From Cololabis saira (Eukaryota > Chordata > Actinopteri > Beloniformes > Belonidae): DNA of 64,000 bases. The notes below the pieces were generated by a model that made no database searches, was not told the DNA's origin, and was given only the letters and a program-made list of their open reading frames with translations. Position 1 is the first letter of the stretch, and each line of letters begins with the position of its first letter. This document shows positions 1-10,600 of this stretch, piece after piece. The translations under genes and the position numbers were made by a program. The DNA lies in NCBI RefSeq assembly GCF_033807715.1, contig NC_084587.1, positions 20,941,017-21,005,016 of the forward strand. The letters run 5' to 3'.

Positions 1-1835
1 ATTTGTGGCCATATGTTCCAGACACTTGGGGGAGGAGAGGAGTTAAGATATCAACGGATCATTACCTGGTGGTGAGTTGGATCACAAGATGCCGGATAGA
101 CCTAGCAGGCCCAAATGAGAAGCGAGGGTTTACAGGGAATGTCTGGCCGAAGAAGCTGGCAGGAAGATCTTTAACCTCCACATCCGACACACCATCAACC
201 ACAGCTTGAGGAAAGTGGAGGAGATTGAGTCTAAGTGGAGCTTATTCCATGCTTTGATTTCTGCTTTTTGCAGATGATGTGGTCCTGTTGGCTTCATCGA
301 GCCGTGATCTTCAGCTTTCTTTGGAGCTGTTCACAGTTGAGTGTGAAGTGGCAGGAATGAAAATTTGAGACCATGGTTCTCAGTCAGAAAAGACTGGTTG
401 GGAGTGAGGTGCTGCCTCAAGTAAAGGAGTTTAAGTATCTTGGGATTTTGTTCATGACTGAGAGAAAAATGGAACAGAAGATTGATAAATGGATCAGAAG
501 GACTCTGCAGCAATGCAGATCCTGTTACAGTCTGTTGTAGTAAGGAAATGGGCTGAGCTAAAAGGCAAGACTCTATATTTACTGGTCGATCTATGGTTCT
601 TTTCTCCACTAAGTTCACCAACTGTGGGTAGCGACCAAAAGAGATTGTAGATACAAGTCCCTGAATGATAGGGGTGTAACAATATATCATGCCACAAAAT
701 TTTGCGATACAAAAACGTCACAATACGTGTCAAAGTGTATTGCAATATTGGATTATTAATATGAGTCTATTGTGTTGACTAGTAACGCGCATCCGACCAC
801 GCGTGCCGACCGCGCCTCGACCCGCGGACCAAAATCTTACTACGCTCAGAAGAAAGTAGTACCGTTTTGCGGTCACAATCACGGGACTCTTGGGGGGTTT
901 TGAGCTCTGAACTTTTAAGTCTGGTGTAGAGTTAAGCCTTACCTTATTAAATTTAACCTTTTTCGGGTCGTGAGTAAGATGAACACGGGGACAACTTCTG
1001 CTGAGTTCCAGTGTACTTTAATGTCCGCTCAACAGTGTAGGATTTTAGAGCATCAACACAGCACCTAGTGCCGTACTGTGGCGTATCACTCCGCCCAAAT
1101 TAAAACTAACCACTACAGATAAACTGACTAGTGTAATTATAGTCCCTGATTTACATCAGAATATAAAGAATATATTTATAAAATAATGAACCCTGAATTA
1201 CCAAAATAACCTTCTTAACAAAAATAAATCTCCTCTTACACTTATAAGGTGAGCATGAATCAATATTTTTTATGATGTAAAATTGTATGTATTTATTTAC
1301 TTCTATTTATTTATTTAATTGTAGTTCTTCAATTTCTGGAAAAGAAAAAAGTAAAATCATACATGAGAGAAACTATTCAGTTTGTGTGTAACTGAAGATG
1401 CATAATGCAAACCTGACATTTACTTTTAGTTCAGTTTGTGGAAAATGGTTGGCCTGGCTTTCTCTTTAAAACTTAAACAGTTATAAAGCATTACAAACTG
1501 TAACAATAGGGCAAATGCACAGCATTGTTTTGTATTTTGTGTCTTTCAAATAAAATACATTTTTTTCTAGTCATATGTTCCTAATGCAAGGTTGTTAAAA
1601 AAATACTGCTATAATATCGTATCGTTATCGTGACATCAATATCGTGTATCGTACCGTATCGTGAGATTAGTGTATCGTTACACCCCTACTGAATGATCAG
1701 TTTCCTCTGCTGGGTGGCTAGAATCTGGAACTGGAAGTTCAATAATCTAGTCCCAGGAGGGACTTGTGTTAAAGTTGCTGCAGTTCCACCTCAAGAGGAG
1801 CCAGCTGAGGGGGTTAGTGCATCTAGTGAGGACTC
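1..1835 (+). mobile_element. Degraded non-LTR retrotransposon (LINE) relic, interrupted by a hAT-type insertion
   Basis: Pieces of a fish LINE can be read in shifting frames. Around 51-80 the frame gives a STDHYLVVSWI-like string, as at the C-terminus of an AP endonuclease domain. From 270 the frame reads ADDVVLLASS, the reverse transcriptase active-site region (here A-D-D), followed by DLQLSLEL. From 421 it reads VKEFKYLGILF, also typical of these reverse transcriptases. Between about 230 and 265 the text jumps from endonuclease to RT core, so the middle of the ORF appears deleted. Stops and frameshifts are frequent. The coding-like text resumes at 1697-1835 (QEEPAEG-like downstream region), directly after the inserted element at 669-1688. 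The clade (L2/CR1/Rex1-like or RTE-like) cannot be fixed by eye. This is a dead copy with no intact ORF. Confidence 0.75.
669..1688. mobile_element. Non-autonomous hAT-type DNA transposon inserted in the LINE
   Basis: The element has perfect 12-bp terminal inverted repeats: TAGGGGTGTAAC at 669-680 and GTTACACCCCTA at 1677-1688. It is flanked by an exact 8-bp direct repeat CTGAATGA (661-668 and 1689-1696), the duplication length expected of hAT transposases. The subterminal DNA is rich in ATCG/GTATCG motifs near the right end, as in other fish elements of this kind. The 1,020-bp body has no ORF of useful length and no transposase similarity, so it would have depended on a transposase supplied elsewhere. 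LINE-derived sequence lies on both sides, so it inserted after the LINE. Confidence 0.85.
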
Positions 1836-3118
1836 AATAAACAGAGAGAGACAATAAACAGCAACATTTCTGAGAGTTATTTGTAATTTCTGGAGGGGTG
1901 GCATGGAAAAATTGCTCTCTCCCTCCCTTTCTCCTGCTCCTTTGCAACATCCCTTGCAGGGTTGAGTCCTCAGCATGTTTAATAATGTTATTAAAAGAAA
2001 CAATCGTTGTTGTAGCAGAGTTCTGTTTTAGTCCATATTCCACCTGTATATACATTTTTCTATATTCAACCAGCAATATAAACAATGGTATCAAGTAGAA
2101 GGTGGGACTTTTATGAGCAAATCAAACTACTCCTACAACTACAAAAATATACATTTATTTAACAAACAGTACAGTACACTAATAAATGACAGTTTAAAAA
2201 AAAGTGCAGTGTCTGTAAACCACACACAACATTTCCATTTCACAGATAAGCACGACTTCTCAGAACAAAAGAACCAAATGTACTTCTTCTTGTGTTGGTA
2301 GATCCAACAAACTCCTGGCAGATCATGTTAAAGTTAAGCTTATCCAGTCTCCCTTTATGGACATTACTGACAACTACATTGTTGATGAATTGGGCCTATA
2401 TCTGACATTAACTTCCTGACAGACTAATTCTGTCCTCTCTATTTCCACCTCTCTTTCCCCTCCACTCTGTCCACCGTGTCCCCTGCTCCCTCCCTGTCAC
2501 TACCCTTCTTCTATAAACTTGTTTGTGCTCGTTAACTGTCACAAGCTAAACTATTTGCTTAACCAAGTGCTGATAAAAAAAAAAAAAAGAGGCTGATTTT
2601 GGACAAAGCAGGAGAAATGTCACTTTCATGTTACTAGCTTGTGCTTTTTGAGCAAGTGAGTGGTGTGATAAATGACTCACTGACTTTTACACATCGATGC
2701 GGTGAGTAATTCCTTGAAAAACACGGAGCTGCTGGTAGCTGGGGACGCAGCATGTGGACCAAACCACTTTGAGGAATAAGGGGGTCATAATCTTTCAACA
2801 ATTGAAAATGACATTGTTTTACATTTATAATTTACAGTGTTTCTGTTGGGATTATTGTATTACTGTAATAATTGATCTTTTTTGTGTGTGTGTGTGGGAT
2901 CTCCGCCCAGCTCTCTGTTTAGGTTGCTGCTCCTGCAACCGGACCTCAGATGAGCAGAAGTTAATGGATGTACGGAAGGATATTAACTTTAAAACTGTTG
3001 TTTTAATTCAGCTCAGAATTAAAAAAAATGTCAAGTGAAAAAACACCACTATACTGTGATTCATTTTATTTCATTTTTATGTTTTTGAAGGGATGCATCT
3101 GTAAATGCACATCAAGCT
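1836..3118. other. Gene-free intergenic DNA
   Basis: This stretch is AT-rich and holds no ORF with recognisable content. It has a poly-A run near 2575-2588 and a short GT run at 2884-2896 directly before a LINE 3' tail. A minus-strand AATAAA hexamer (TTTATT on the plus strand near 2154) is present, but there is no upstream coding sequence to connect it with. It may be an insertion separating the LINE body (up to about 1835) from the LINE tail (about 2897), but I found no inverted repeats or duplication at its edges. Confidence 0.4.
2897..2978 (+). mobile_element. LINE 3' tail
   Basis: The text ggttgctgctcctgcaac, then cggacctcagatgagcagaa and a terminal ggatg-like segment, resembles the 3' end of the abundant fish LINEs whose last codons and tail read gctgcccccgcgacccgacc, ggataagcggaag, tggatgga. 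It fits the family of the relic at 1-1835. It could be the displaced 3' end of that copy or an independent 5'-truncated insertion. Confidence 0.55.
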
Positions 3119-3122
3119 TTAA

Positions 3123-3937
3123 AGGTATTGTGACATGAAAAACACATTTTTCTTGATTTTTTGTGTTTTGTTGGGTGTCTTGACATCAATTACACAGAAA
3201 AAACAACAAACTTTTAACATTCAGTGTATTGTGTGCTTTCTGGGATTTTCCGCATAACTATGCAAAAACGGCGCATCTGGTTTGGTGGCGGGTCGTTACG
3301 TATAGACCCGCTAAATCACCGCCCCCTCCACCCAGCTCCCTGCCTCCTCTCCTCTCCAGCGCACCATAAAGGCTGATTTATGGTTCCGCGTTACACCGAC
3401 GCAGAGCCTACGGCGTAGGGTTACGCAGCGACGCGCACCGTACGCTGAACCCTACGGCGTAGGCTCTGCGTCGATTTAACGCGGAACCATAAATCAGGCT
3501 TAACACGGAGCTGTTTAGAGCCTCTTTTGTTCTAATCACCGGAGGAAAACTGCTAAGAAGACCCGCGGCCACTCACTGGACTTAAGATAAGGGGACACTG
3601 CTGCTTGCATGCCTTTATTTTTATGATTGTTTGCTGTGGTTCGCCCTGCTGCTTTTCCGTGCATTCTTCGCCTGTCGCTCCCGGCTTAACTCTCCGACGC
3701 CGCTGTGAGCGTATGACTGGGTTGGAGGAGGTTTGGAGGAGGAGCGGCGCAATGATTGACAGGAAAGGGGGAAAAGGGAGCGTTTTTCACGGCGCAAAAA
3801 AACACTGTCATAAAAAGCCAGGAATGGAGTACTAGAGTGAAGTTTTTCTTGTTACACTCTTTTAGACACATTTGAGGGATGTTGGCCAAGACTTTTAATA
3901 GTGTTAAAAGCATGTTAAAAATGATGTCACAATACCT
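3123..3937. mobile_element. Non-autonomous TTAA-flanked DNA transposon (Kolobok-like)
   Basis: The terminal inverted repeats are AGGTATTGTGACAT at 3123-3136 and its reverse complement ending at 3937. Both ends are flanked by TTAA (3119-3122 and 3938-3941). TTAA duplication is made by Kolobok and piggyBac transposases; the ends do not start with the CCC/CCT usual for piggyBac, so Kolobok is favoured. The body is GC-richer than its surroundings and has no transposase ORF. A 131-bp palindromic MITE sits inside it at 3370-3500. Confidence 0.75.
3370..3500. mobile_element. Palindromic Harbinger-like MITE nested in the TTAA element
   Basis: This 131-bp unit is a near-perfect inverted repeat. It begins AGGCTGATTTATGGTTCCGC, and the right arm read in reverse complement begins AGCCTGATTTATGGTTCCGC. 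The arms continue through CGACGCAGAGCCTAC toward a short GC-rich centre (about 3421-3450). It is flanked by TAA on both sides (3367-3369 and 3501-3503), the 3-bp duplication typical of PIF/Harbinger transposons. RNA from either strand could fold into one long hairpin. A second, diverged copy lies at about 5435-5525. Confidence 0.75.
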
Positions 3938-3941
3938 TTAA

Positions 3942-4616
3942 CCACTAGAGAATGTCATGATAAAAAAATGATCAAACTTCAGGTATTAGGCCTGACATTG
4001 TTGGTGGAAAAAAATGATAGGAGCAGCATGAGTGTCAACTTGTTGAAATGTGAAACAATCAGTGACATTATTTTCCAGTGAATGGTGCTGTCGGTGGTGG
4101 TGCACCTGTTGTTTCCCATCAGCTCTGTCAAAGCTTCTCAATGAAAAGTTGCGCACTTTGATTACTGGCAGACTCAAGGAGAAGACGGGATGCACTGCGC
4201 GCTGACATTTGCCAACTAAACTGATGATATTCACTAGAATCACTTTTTTCTTTTAGTAATAATTCCTCAGATGCTTTGATTTTTTTTCTGGTGCATGTAG
4301 CTGAAGCAGAAGCTGTGTGTCCTATTTAAACTTTCCTTTGTTTTAGATCTGAAGACTGGTGTAAGGGATTTTTCTCTCTTCTGCCTACTGAATTATGCAA
4401 ACATATGAAGCTTATTGTAATCTAACTCTTAGAGATCTCTCATTAATCCAGCCGAAAGATTTCTCTAGTTACTTTTGAAGTCATCGCTGAAATCACTATG
4501 GTCAAACAAGCAAACAGAAATCCAAGTAAAAACATTGTCATTTTAACTTTTTCTATAACTTATATATACAAATAATTACAATGTTTCTGTACCAGAATAA
4601 CCTGGTGACATTCAGT
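3942..4616. other. Gene-free intergenic DNA
   Basis: No coding sequence, RNA gene or clear transposon boundary was recognised here. The sequence is moderately AT-rich with no obvious repeat structure. Confidence 0.4.
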
Positions 4617-5191
4617 GCGGTTACATGCACATCTAAATCAAGCTATTGGCAACAATCTAGCTAAGGATTATACTGGAGTTTCAGAGAAATCTGAGTATAA
4701 AAGTGTGAGAAGATGATCAATTATTGAGTGAGGTGCGTTTGACTCCGCGACGATAGACTTTCACGTTGGAATTCCTCCGGTACAATTAGTAAACAAGCAC
4801 GAAGGAGGACAACAACATGATGGACGTTCTGTAAATTTCGTAAGCCTGATCATGTTGCAGGTAAGATGCAACAAAGTCTCCCTCTTCTTCTTCTTCTGTT
4901 ACCGTGTTGTTGTGATGCCGTGACTGTTATTATTCCCGCTCCCGCGGCTCGTCACTTCCGGAAGGGGGAGTCCCGGGGCAGTCAGTAGCTCGATTGAGCG
5001 TGGCTTGCGTGTACAGTACATGCCGAAATAACTCAAATTAAGACCGCATTATTTGGCACCAAAACCTCGATCTCAAGAGCTTCAATTGGGTTTGACTATG
5101 GTCCGGCTAAGGTGTATTCATGTTTTTTTTAAATTCGATATCGGTCGGATTAAGGCAACAATTCGAATTTCTGTTAGTGCATGTAAACGTA
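4617..5191. mobile_element. Probable TIR-bounded DNA element, superfamily unassigned
   Basis: The left end reads CGGTTACATGCAC (about 4619-4631). The right end reads GTGCATGTAAACG (about 5178-5190), an inverted match over roughly 11 of 13 positions. Interior traits are typical of fish MITEs: a CTTCTT run near 4885-4897 and a GC-rich patch at 4935-4980. No convincing target-site duplication is visible, so the ends may be slightly off. The hAT-type element at 5200 abuts it almost directly. Confidence 0.45.
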
Positions 5192-5337
5192 CTGCCAACC
5201 AGGGTTTCCGTTGTCCGGTAATTGCTGGACTTTGTCCGGTAAAATATGCCGAACTCCGGTATTTTATAATCTCTCCGGTCAAAATGTCATGTGAAAATAC
5301 TCACTGGTGCTGCGGGACTAGAGTCCCCAGGAGTACC

Positions 5338-5385
5338 GCGGAGGGACACGCCGAGCCCCGGCGGAGGGACACGCCGAGCCTCGGT
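5338..5385. repeat. Short GC-rich tandem repeat
   Basis: The unit CGGAGGGACACGCCGAGCC occurs twice in tandem (with C/T changes) inside the hAT-type element. It is far more GC-rich than the surrounding DNA. Confidence 0.6.
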
Positions 5386-5434
5386 GCTGGGAGCCGGGAG
5401 GAAGCGGAGCTGCAGCGCCGACATCCACGTGTGC

Positions 5435-5525
5435 GTTGATTTATGGTTCCGCGTCGCACCGACGCACAGCCTACGGCGTATAGTACGCGTCGCCGCGTAC
5501 CTTACGCCGTAGGTTACGCGCAAGC
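5435..5525. mobile_element. Diverged copy of the Harbinger-like palindromic MITE
   Basis: It shares TTGATTTATGGTTCCGCGTC and CCGACGCA-AGCCTACGGCG with the left arm of the element at 3370-3500. The centre contains a TACGCCGTAGG inverted segment. The far arm is lost: after about 5525 the text returns to host-element sequence. It is therefore a truncated copy that inserted into the hAT-type element. Confidence 0.65.
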
Positions 5526-5789
5526 TTCTGCAATATTTATTTATTTTTTGGAGTTACGCTCGCGAGTCAATTGACGGGACTTATTTTATTTTAAATACCC
5601 TGTTTTTCAATAAAAATACTATTAAATGACTTGCATTGATATCGTACTACTGCATATGATTTATTTTTAACCTCAATAAATTAATATAGCCTATGTGACC
5701 GGAATTTCAAACATTTGTCCGGTAAATTGAAACCCTGCCGGTCACATTGTCCGGTGCCAATTTTTTCTAGCGGAAACACTGCTGCCAAC

Positions 5790-7199
5790 ATGTCACAAAC
5801 AGTAATGAAACTTTATGTGGACTGAATGGGGTTTTGAAAGGATGTATCTGACACCACACCTCGATTGTTCCCTTAACACCAACATGAACTTTTGTTGAAT
5901 GAACCTAAGTTTTTCATTTCATACCTGAAATCTACACAAAGACCAAGTGAAAACAAAAGAGTATAATGGGTACTCAAAGAGACTGGAAACAGTTTTACCA
6001 AGGCCAAACGGATGGACTCAAACTTGGGTTTCCAGGGTCGTCGATTTATGTTTTTATATAGCAACTTCGCACATGGCTTACCTTGAGGACTTGCTTCATT
6101 GTTGGTGTTTATGCTTGTCTGTAGTCATTTGTGTTGGTCTGTAACCACACCACCAGCACTGTAGGTTTATGTAGCGTACTTACTTCATGTAGATCAGACA
6201 GCAACAGAGCAAATAAGCCTATTTTGACGAGTCAGAGTTGATAAATGTTGAGTAAAAGTAAGTTTTACCGACATTACAGTTTGAAACTGACGAAGAAGAA
6301 GTAGCGGAAAATTTGTAGAATACCAAGAGAAACCAAACACATTTGCTATGAATCACGTAGGAATATTTCTGGGAAGGTGCCTGTCAGGCCCCCCCGAGTT
6401 CCCCCCAATGTAGGACATATGTTCTTGGTTCACCGTAGAGGACTAAAGCCCCAGTTTACCCTTTTACTCCACTGCAAGCCCTCCAATGTCCTTAACAGGT
6501 CTGGTTGACACTGAATAACAGGTTATGTATCTGGGGCTTTAAAAAAAAAAAGAAATAGCAGTATATTACTAAGTTGGCAGGGTTTCTGTTGAAGATCGGT
6601 TCCCTGTCACCCACTCCATCCGTTCCAGGTTGGACACATCAAGACGTAACTTCACCATATCTAAATATCTGCACAGATATTCACAGAGCAAAGATCACCA
6701 GTGGGCTCTTCTGTTTGTCAGGTGTTTCCGATTCCGATTTATTCCGATTAAAGAAGTACGATCAGTGATGTAGCGAGAAAGTCAGCGCTTATAAATAATC
6801 TGTTGGGACAACATACAGCATGTGTAGGTATACAAGACGGCTGTTGAATCTGTGAGTACAGTACGCTGCTCTAAACCTGTTGCCAACAAGCTTCAGACGT
6901 AGTATAGTAGAAAATGTGTGCATGTGTGTTGTGCAGTTGTTAACAGTAAAATGATTTATAACTAATTTAAGGTCAGTCTCTCTCACAGAGGGGAAGGAAG
7001 AGACATTGCATTTCTGCTTGTTATCAAACACAGCCATATTGCTGGAACTCACATTAGTCTTTAATTTGACCTCCTATCACGGAAAAATATATGACAGCAC
7101 ATCTTTCTTTCAACTAGTCTTCATCTCTTTGTGTTTACAGCTTCAGGTCTTTGCTGTATTATTGAACTATTCAATCTTTGACTGGTGTTTGTAGCCGCG
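5790..7199. other. Gene-free intergenic DNA
   Basis: No gene was recognised. A poly-A run is at about 6541-6551 and a C-rich patch at 6390-6407. The open frames are short and carry no known motifs. Confidence 0.4.
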
Positions 7200-7560
7200 G
7201 TCTTCATTTTCCTTAAAAAAGGTTTTCCGAGACCGAAAAAGCCTTTAGTGATTTCATAGCAGCTGGGCTCTGTCACTCGTGCCTTTTTAATTTGATTTCA
7301 GCATATGATCAAACAAAAGGACTTAATCCTTTATTTCTCCTTTTAGTGAGCATCTTTGTAATCTTCTAGCCGCAGCGGCGCCATCTCCTAATGCTAGAAC
7401 ATCTTTTAATAACTCAATTAATCTAATCGTCCACTAATTGGTCAAGATAGCCTTTTCCCTCATGATTTATTTTATCATAATGTAATTAAAGAGGCCAGGA
7501 AAACCTGCTGAAATCACAGTGTCACAGTCTTAAAATGGCTTGATTGACACATCATGCTCG
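7200..7560. promoter_or_regulatory. Candidate conserved non-coding element downstream of bnc2
   Basis: The stretch is non-coding and non-repetitive, with a dense set of homeodomain-type core sites: CAATTAATC at 7416-7424, CTAATTGG near 7434-7441 and TAATTAAA at 7482-7489. TGATTGACA-like and ATTTAT motifs are also present. Such balanced, motif-dense sequence is typical of enhancers around developmental transcription factor genes. It lies just past the proposed distal poly(A) site of bnc2. No alignment was possible, so conservation is an inference. Confidence 0.35.
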
Positions 7561-7649
7561 CGCTGCACACTTGCTCTTTCATGCCACTTTCAACACCCTT
7601 TATAGGACAAGTCAAAGTCATTCACTTTTGAATAAAATGCACTAACAAC

Positions 7650-10600
7650 ATGCCAGTGACTGATAAATCTTTAATATAAAAATTGTACAAGAATTCTGAT
7701 ACAAATTACAAGAGGTATTTGGACAAAATATGAATAAAATTCCATTTACATCCCAAAACCCTTATGCATTTTATGCAAAAACCATAGACAGTTATGATAC
7801 AGAAACAAATACAAGAAAGGCTAAAAAGAAAAAAAAAGTCTCTTAAAAAGGATATTTTTTTTCCTTTCCGTCTGCAAATGGGGAACACCTCTTTAGGTAA
7901 CATACAGTATCGATGAGGCTTTCAAATCACCATTTTGACAACAAAGTGAAGCAAGCTCCTTTGCTCTTTTGGTTCTTTGCAGTGCGACTATGTAGCCATG
8001 CAATGCTGTTGAGTGCCAGTGCTGTAAGACAGGCTTTTTAAGACACAAGACACAAATGCATAAAACAGAAATAAAAATTTAAAAAAGAAAAAAAAAATCA
8101 CCAGGTCTTCAAGCTATTTATAGTTTAAGACTGTAAAATATATTTGAAGATATAATGGAAACATTTCAGTATTTACTTTTTTCGGCTAACTGACATTTCA
8201 CAAGTTCCAATTTATATCATTGAGGGGATTCTTTCAAAAAATATCATGAGACTTAAGTATCTAAAGAAACCCATGTGTGAATTTTTCTTCTTTCTGCTTA
8301 TTTCTAATTACATCCCATTAAATGTTTAACCTTACTTTTTCACATGAGCCTCTTATGTGTCTTCTCTCACACTGACTGTACTCATTCTTTGACATGAACA
8401 AAATGGACAGCAATTGACTGGTCAGGCTTTTCATCTGTTTGCCATCTCTGTTTCCTCTCAGTGTGCTGCGCAGCTTTGCAGAAGAAGTGATGACTGAGGC
8501 AGTACTGATCAAATATTTAAGCGTCACTCCAGCGGTTTGGGCAAATGAGGTGCAGTAAGCAAAAGAGGTTCATGCTGCCCAAAAGCACGGCCACTCGATA
8601 CAAAAATGCACCTTGACCCGTGCGCTTGGAGAATTAAGGGATAGAACAATTGGATAGGGTGTCTTTTCATAAGAGAGGGAAATCGGCGGTCATTTCTCAG
8701 AGGAGAGCAGAGTGTGTGGGAGAGGGTGGAAATGTCTGAGGCGGCTCGATCCCTCTCCTACAGGCAATCAAAAACAATCTGCTGATGACTCCTGGGGAGT
8801 CCTCGCCCTGCTGCTTTCCCTGCTCCCTCCTCGACCCATGATCCCCTTTTTTCACTCTGCATTAAGTGACTGCTGCAATGCTCCATTGCTAAATCTTTCC
8901 CAACCATTCCATTCGTTTCTCTCTGCCTCACAGTTGTCACTTTAATTGTTTGCACTTTTTTTTTCCAGCTATGTTTCTGACCTCTTGAAGCTTCGAACTC
9001 TGCTGTTCGGCCAGCACCAATCCAAGACTCTAAAGGAACCCAAAGGAGGTAGTATAAGGGCTTCTCTCCGTGTGTGTGTGTATATTTTTATTAACAATTT
9101 TTTTTTCTGCTGTGTTCAGTTTTCTGTCTGGAACATATAAGCACAGGTCATACCTTGCTGCAGCTTCTTGAAAAAAAAAGGTCAGAGAAGAACAGCACAT
9201 AAGGGAGTGAAATTAAATCAATGTGTAAGCATGTAGACATTTTCCAATAGATTTTCTGTTCTCTGTAGGTAAAACATCTTTTACCACCTTTCAGACATGA
9301 GATATCCAACATAAATGGTTTCATAAATCTATTAAAATAACTGCATTCAGTCATTCAAACATACTGTATATGTCTGTCATTCATGCAAGATTAAACATTT
9401 AATCTACTATGGAAGATTCAAATGTCCAAATACTTAAATCAAGTCTTTCTATTGTAAGTTTTCCCACAATAGTTTGTATCACTATGGCCGTTTATATTAG
9501 CATGCCAAACGCGTAGTGGTCACGTAAATTAAACTGTTGTAGTGGTGGCGAGGACAGGCAGGTAAACATTTTCTACATGGTTAAGCTTATCAAACAGCAG
9601 CATGGGATTATTTCCAAAAATCTGGCTGGCGTCTTATTCATGAGGATTTCATGAACAGTGCTCTATCAGAGAAGTTGTTTAATCAATTTGAGAAAAAGAA
9701 GATCTTTCACTTCCCCTGAGGACGACGCGTTCCCCAGCACTCCTGCAGGAGAAGCCGCACGACGCGCAAAACCATGTGAGTGCACCGTGAGTTACGGTTG
9801 TCATTTGGCCAATAACATTTAAAACAAGCACAACGAGCATGCTGCATTGTGTTAAATAAAACTGAGGTGGACAAGGAGCAATTGACAGGAGACACTTCAG
9901 ATGCTGCTCAAGCAAATCTGGAATGTATTTAGTTCATTTGGCTCACGTGCAGAGAAAAAACAAACAAACAACTAAGTGCTGCGGCTTTTGCAGGTTAAAC
10001 CACAGAGGAGCAAAAATTTGGACAATGGTGTTATTCATTTATCTACTAACTGGATTTGTCTGAGTATTCTGAACAGCTAATCAGAAGCCAAACGAACCCG
10101 CTGCTGCTGCTTCACATTAACATGACTGGAGCAGTTTAGACTTCTGCCCAATTGAAGATGATACGTATTCATTATTATGTCCAGTCAAGTCAGTTTAACC
10201 AACATAAACTCTTATGGAAAAGCACCAGGGGAGAGGGGGAGTGAGGTAATTCAAACATGACACCCTGTACACTCTGTTGCCACCTGATTAATGGAACACA
10301 TGTCTGAAAGGGGTTTATCTTTCACCACCTAGAATCAGTTTTGAGAAAAAAAAGAGACATCAACTTACGATTTGTCTGAATGTTTCATGTCTGCATCAAT
10401 TGTAGAGTTTATCATTCTCTATAATGAGCTATTGTTGTTTGTAGTGGCTGCAATTCTGCATTGTGAATGTTCAAACTTAAGAAAGATTGAGTAGATATTG
10501 TCCTTGGCCCTGTCTGCTAAATCAGTACAGGTTAGCAAGTCGTTGAGGGCTCGTCATCCTTCTGAGTGTGTACCTCGCTCCTCTATGTTTGTACGCTTGT

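Larger units (their letters stand above)
5200..5781. mobile_element. Non-autonomous hAT-type element with exact 8-bp duplication
   Basis: The left end is CAGGGTTTCCG (5200-5210). The right end, read in reverse complement, is CAGTGTTTCCG (5771-5781). An exact 8-bp direct repeat CTGCCAAC flanks it (5192-5199 and 5782-5789). The subterminal DNA contains several TGTCCGGTA or CCGGTCACA motifs in both orientations, a likely transposase-binding array. No transposase is encoded. The interior carries a GC-rich tandem repeat (5338-5385) and a diverged copy of the Harbinger-like palindrome (5435-5525). Confidence 0.85.

Noticed and set aside
331..745. Minus-strand ORFs of 119 and 83 codons at the left edge
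   Set aside because: They are antisense to the LINE relic, whose plus-strand reverse transcriptase motifs explain the sequence.
2113..2301. Possible end of another minus-strand gene (AATAAA near 2154)
   Set aside because: No coding sequence or splice sites upstream; a lone hexamer in AT-rich DNA is weak evidence.
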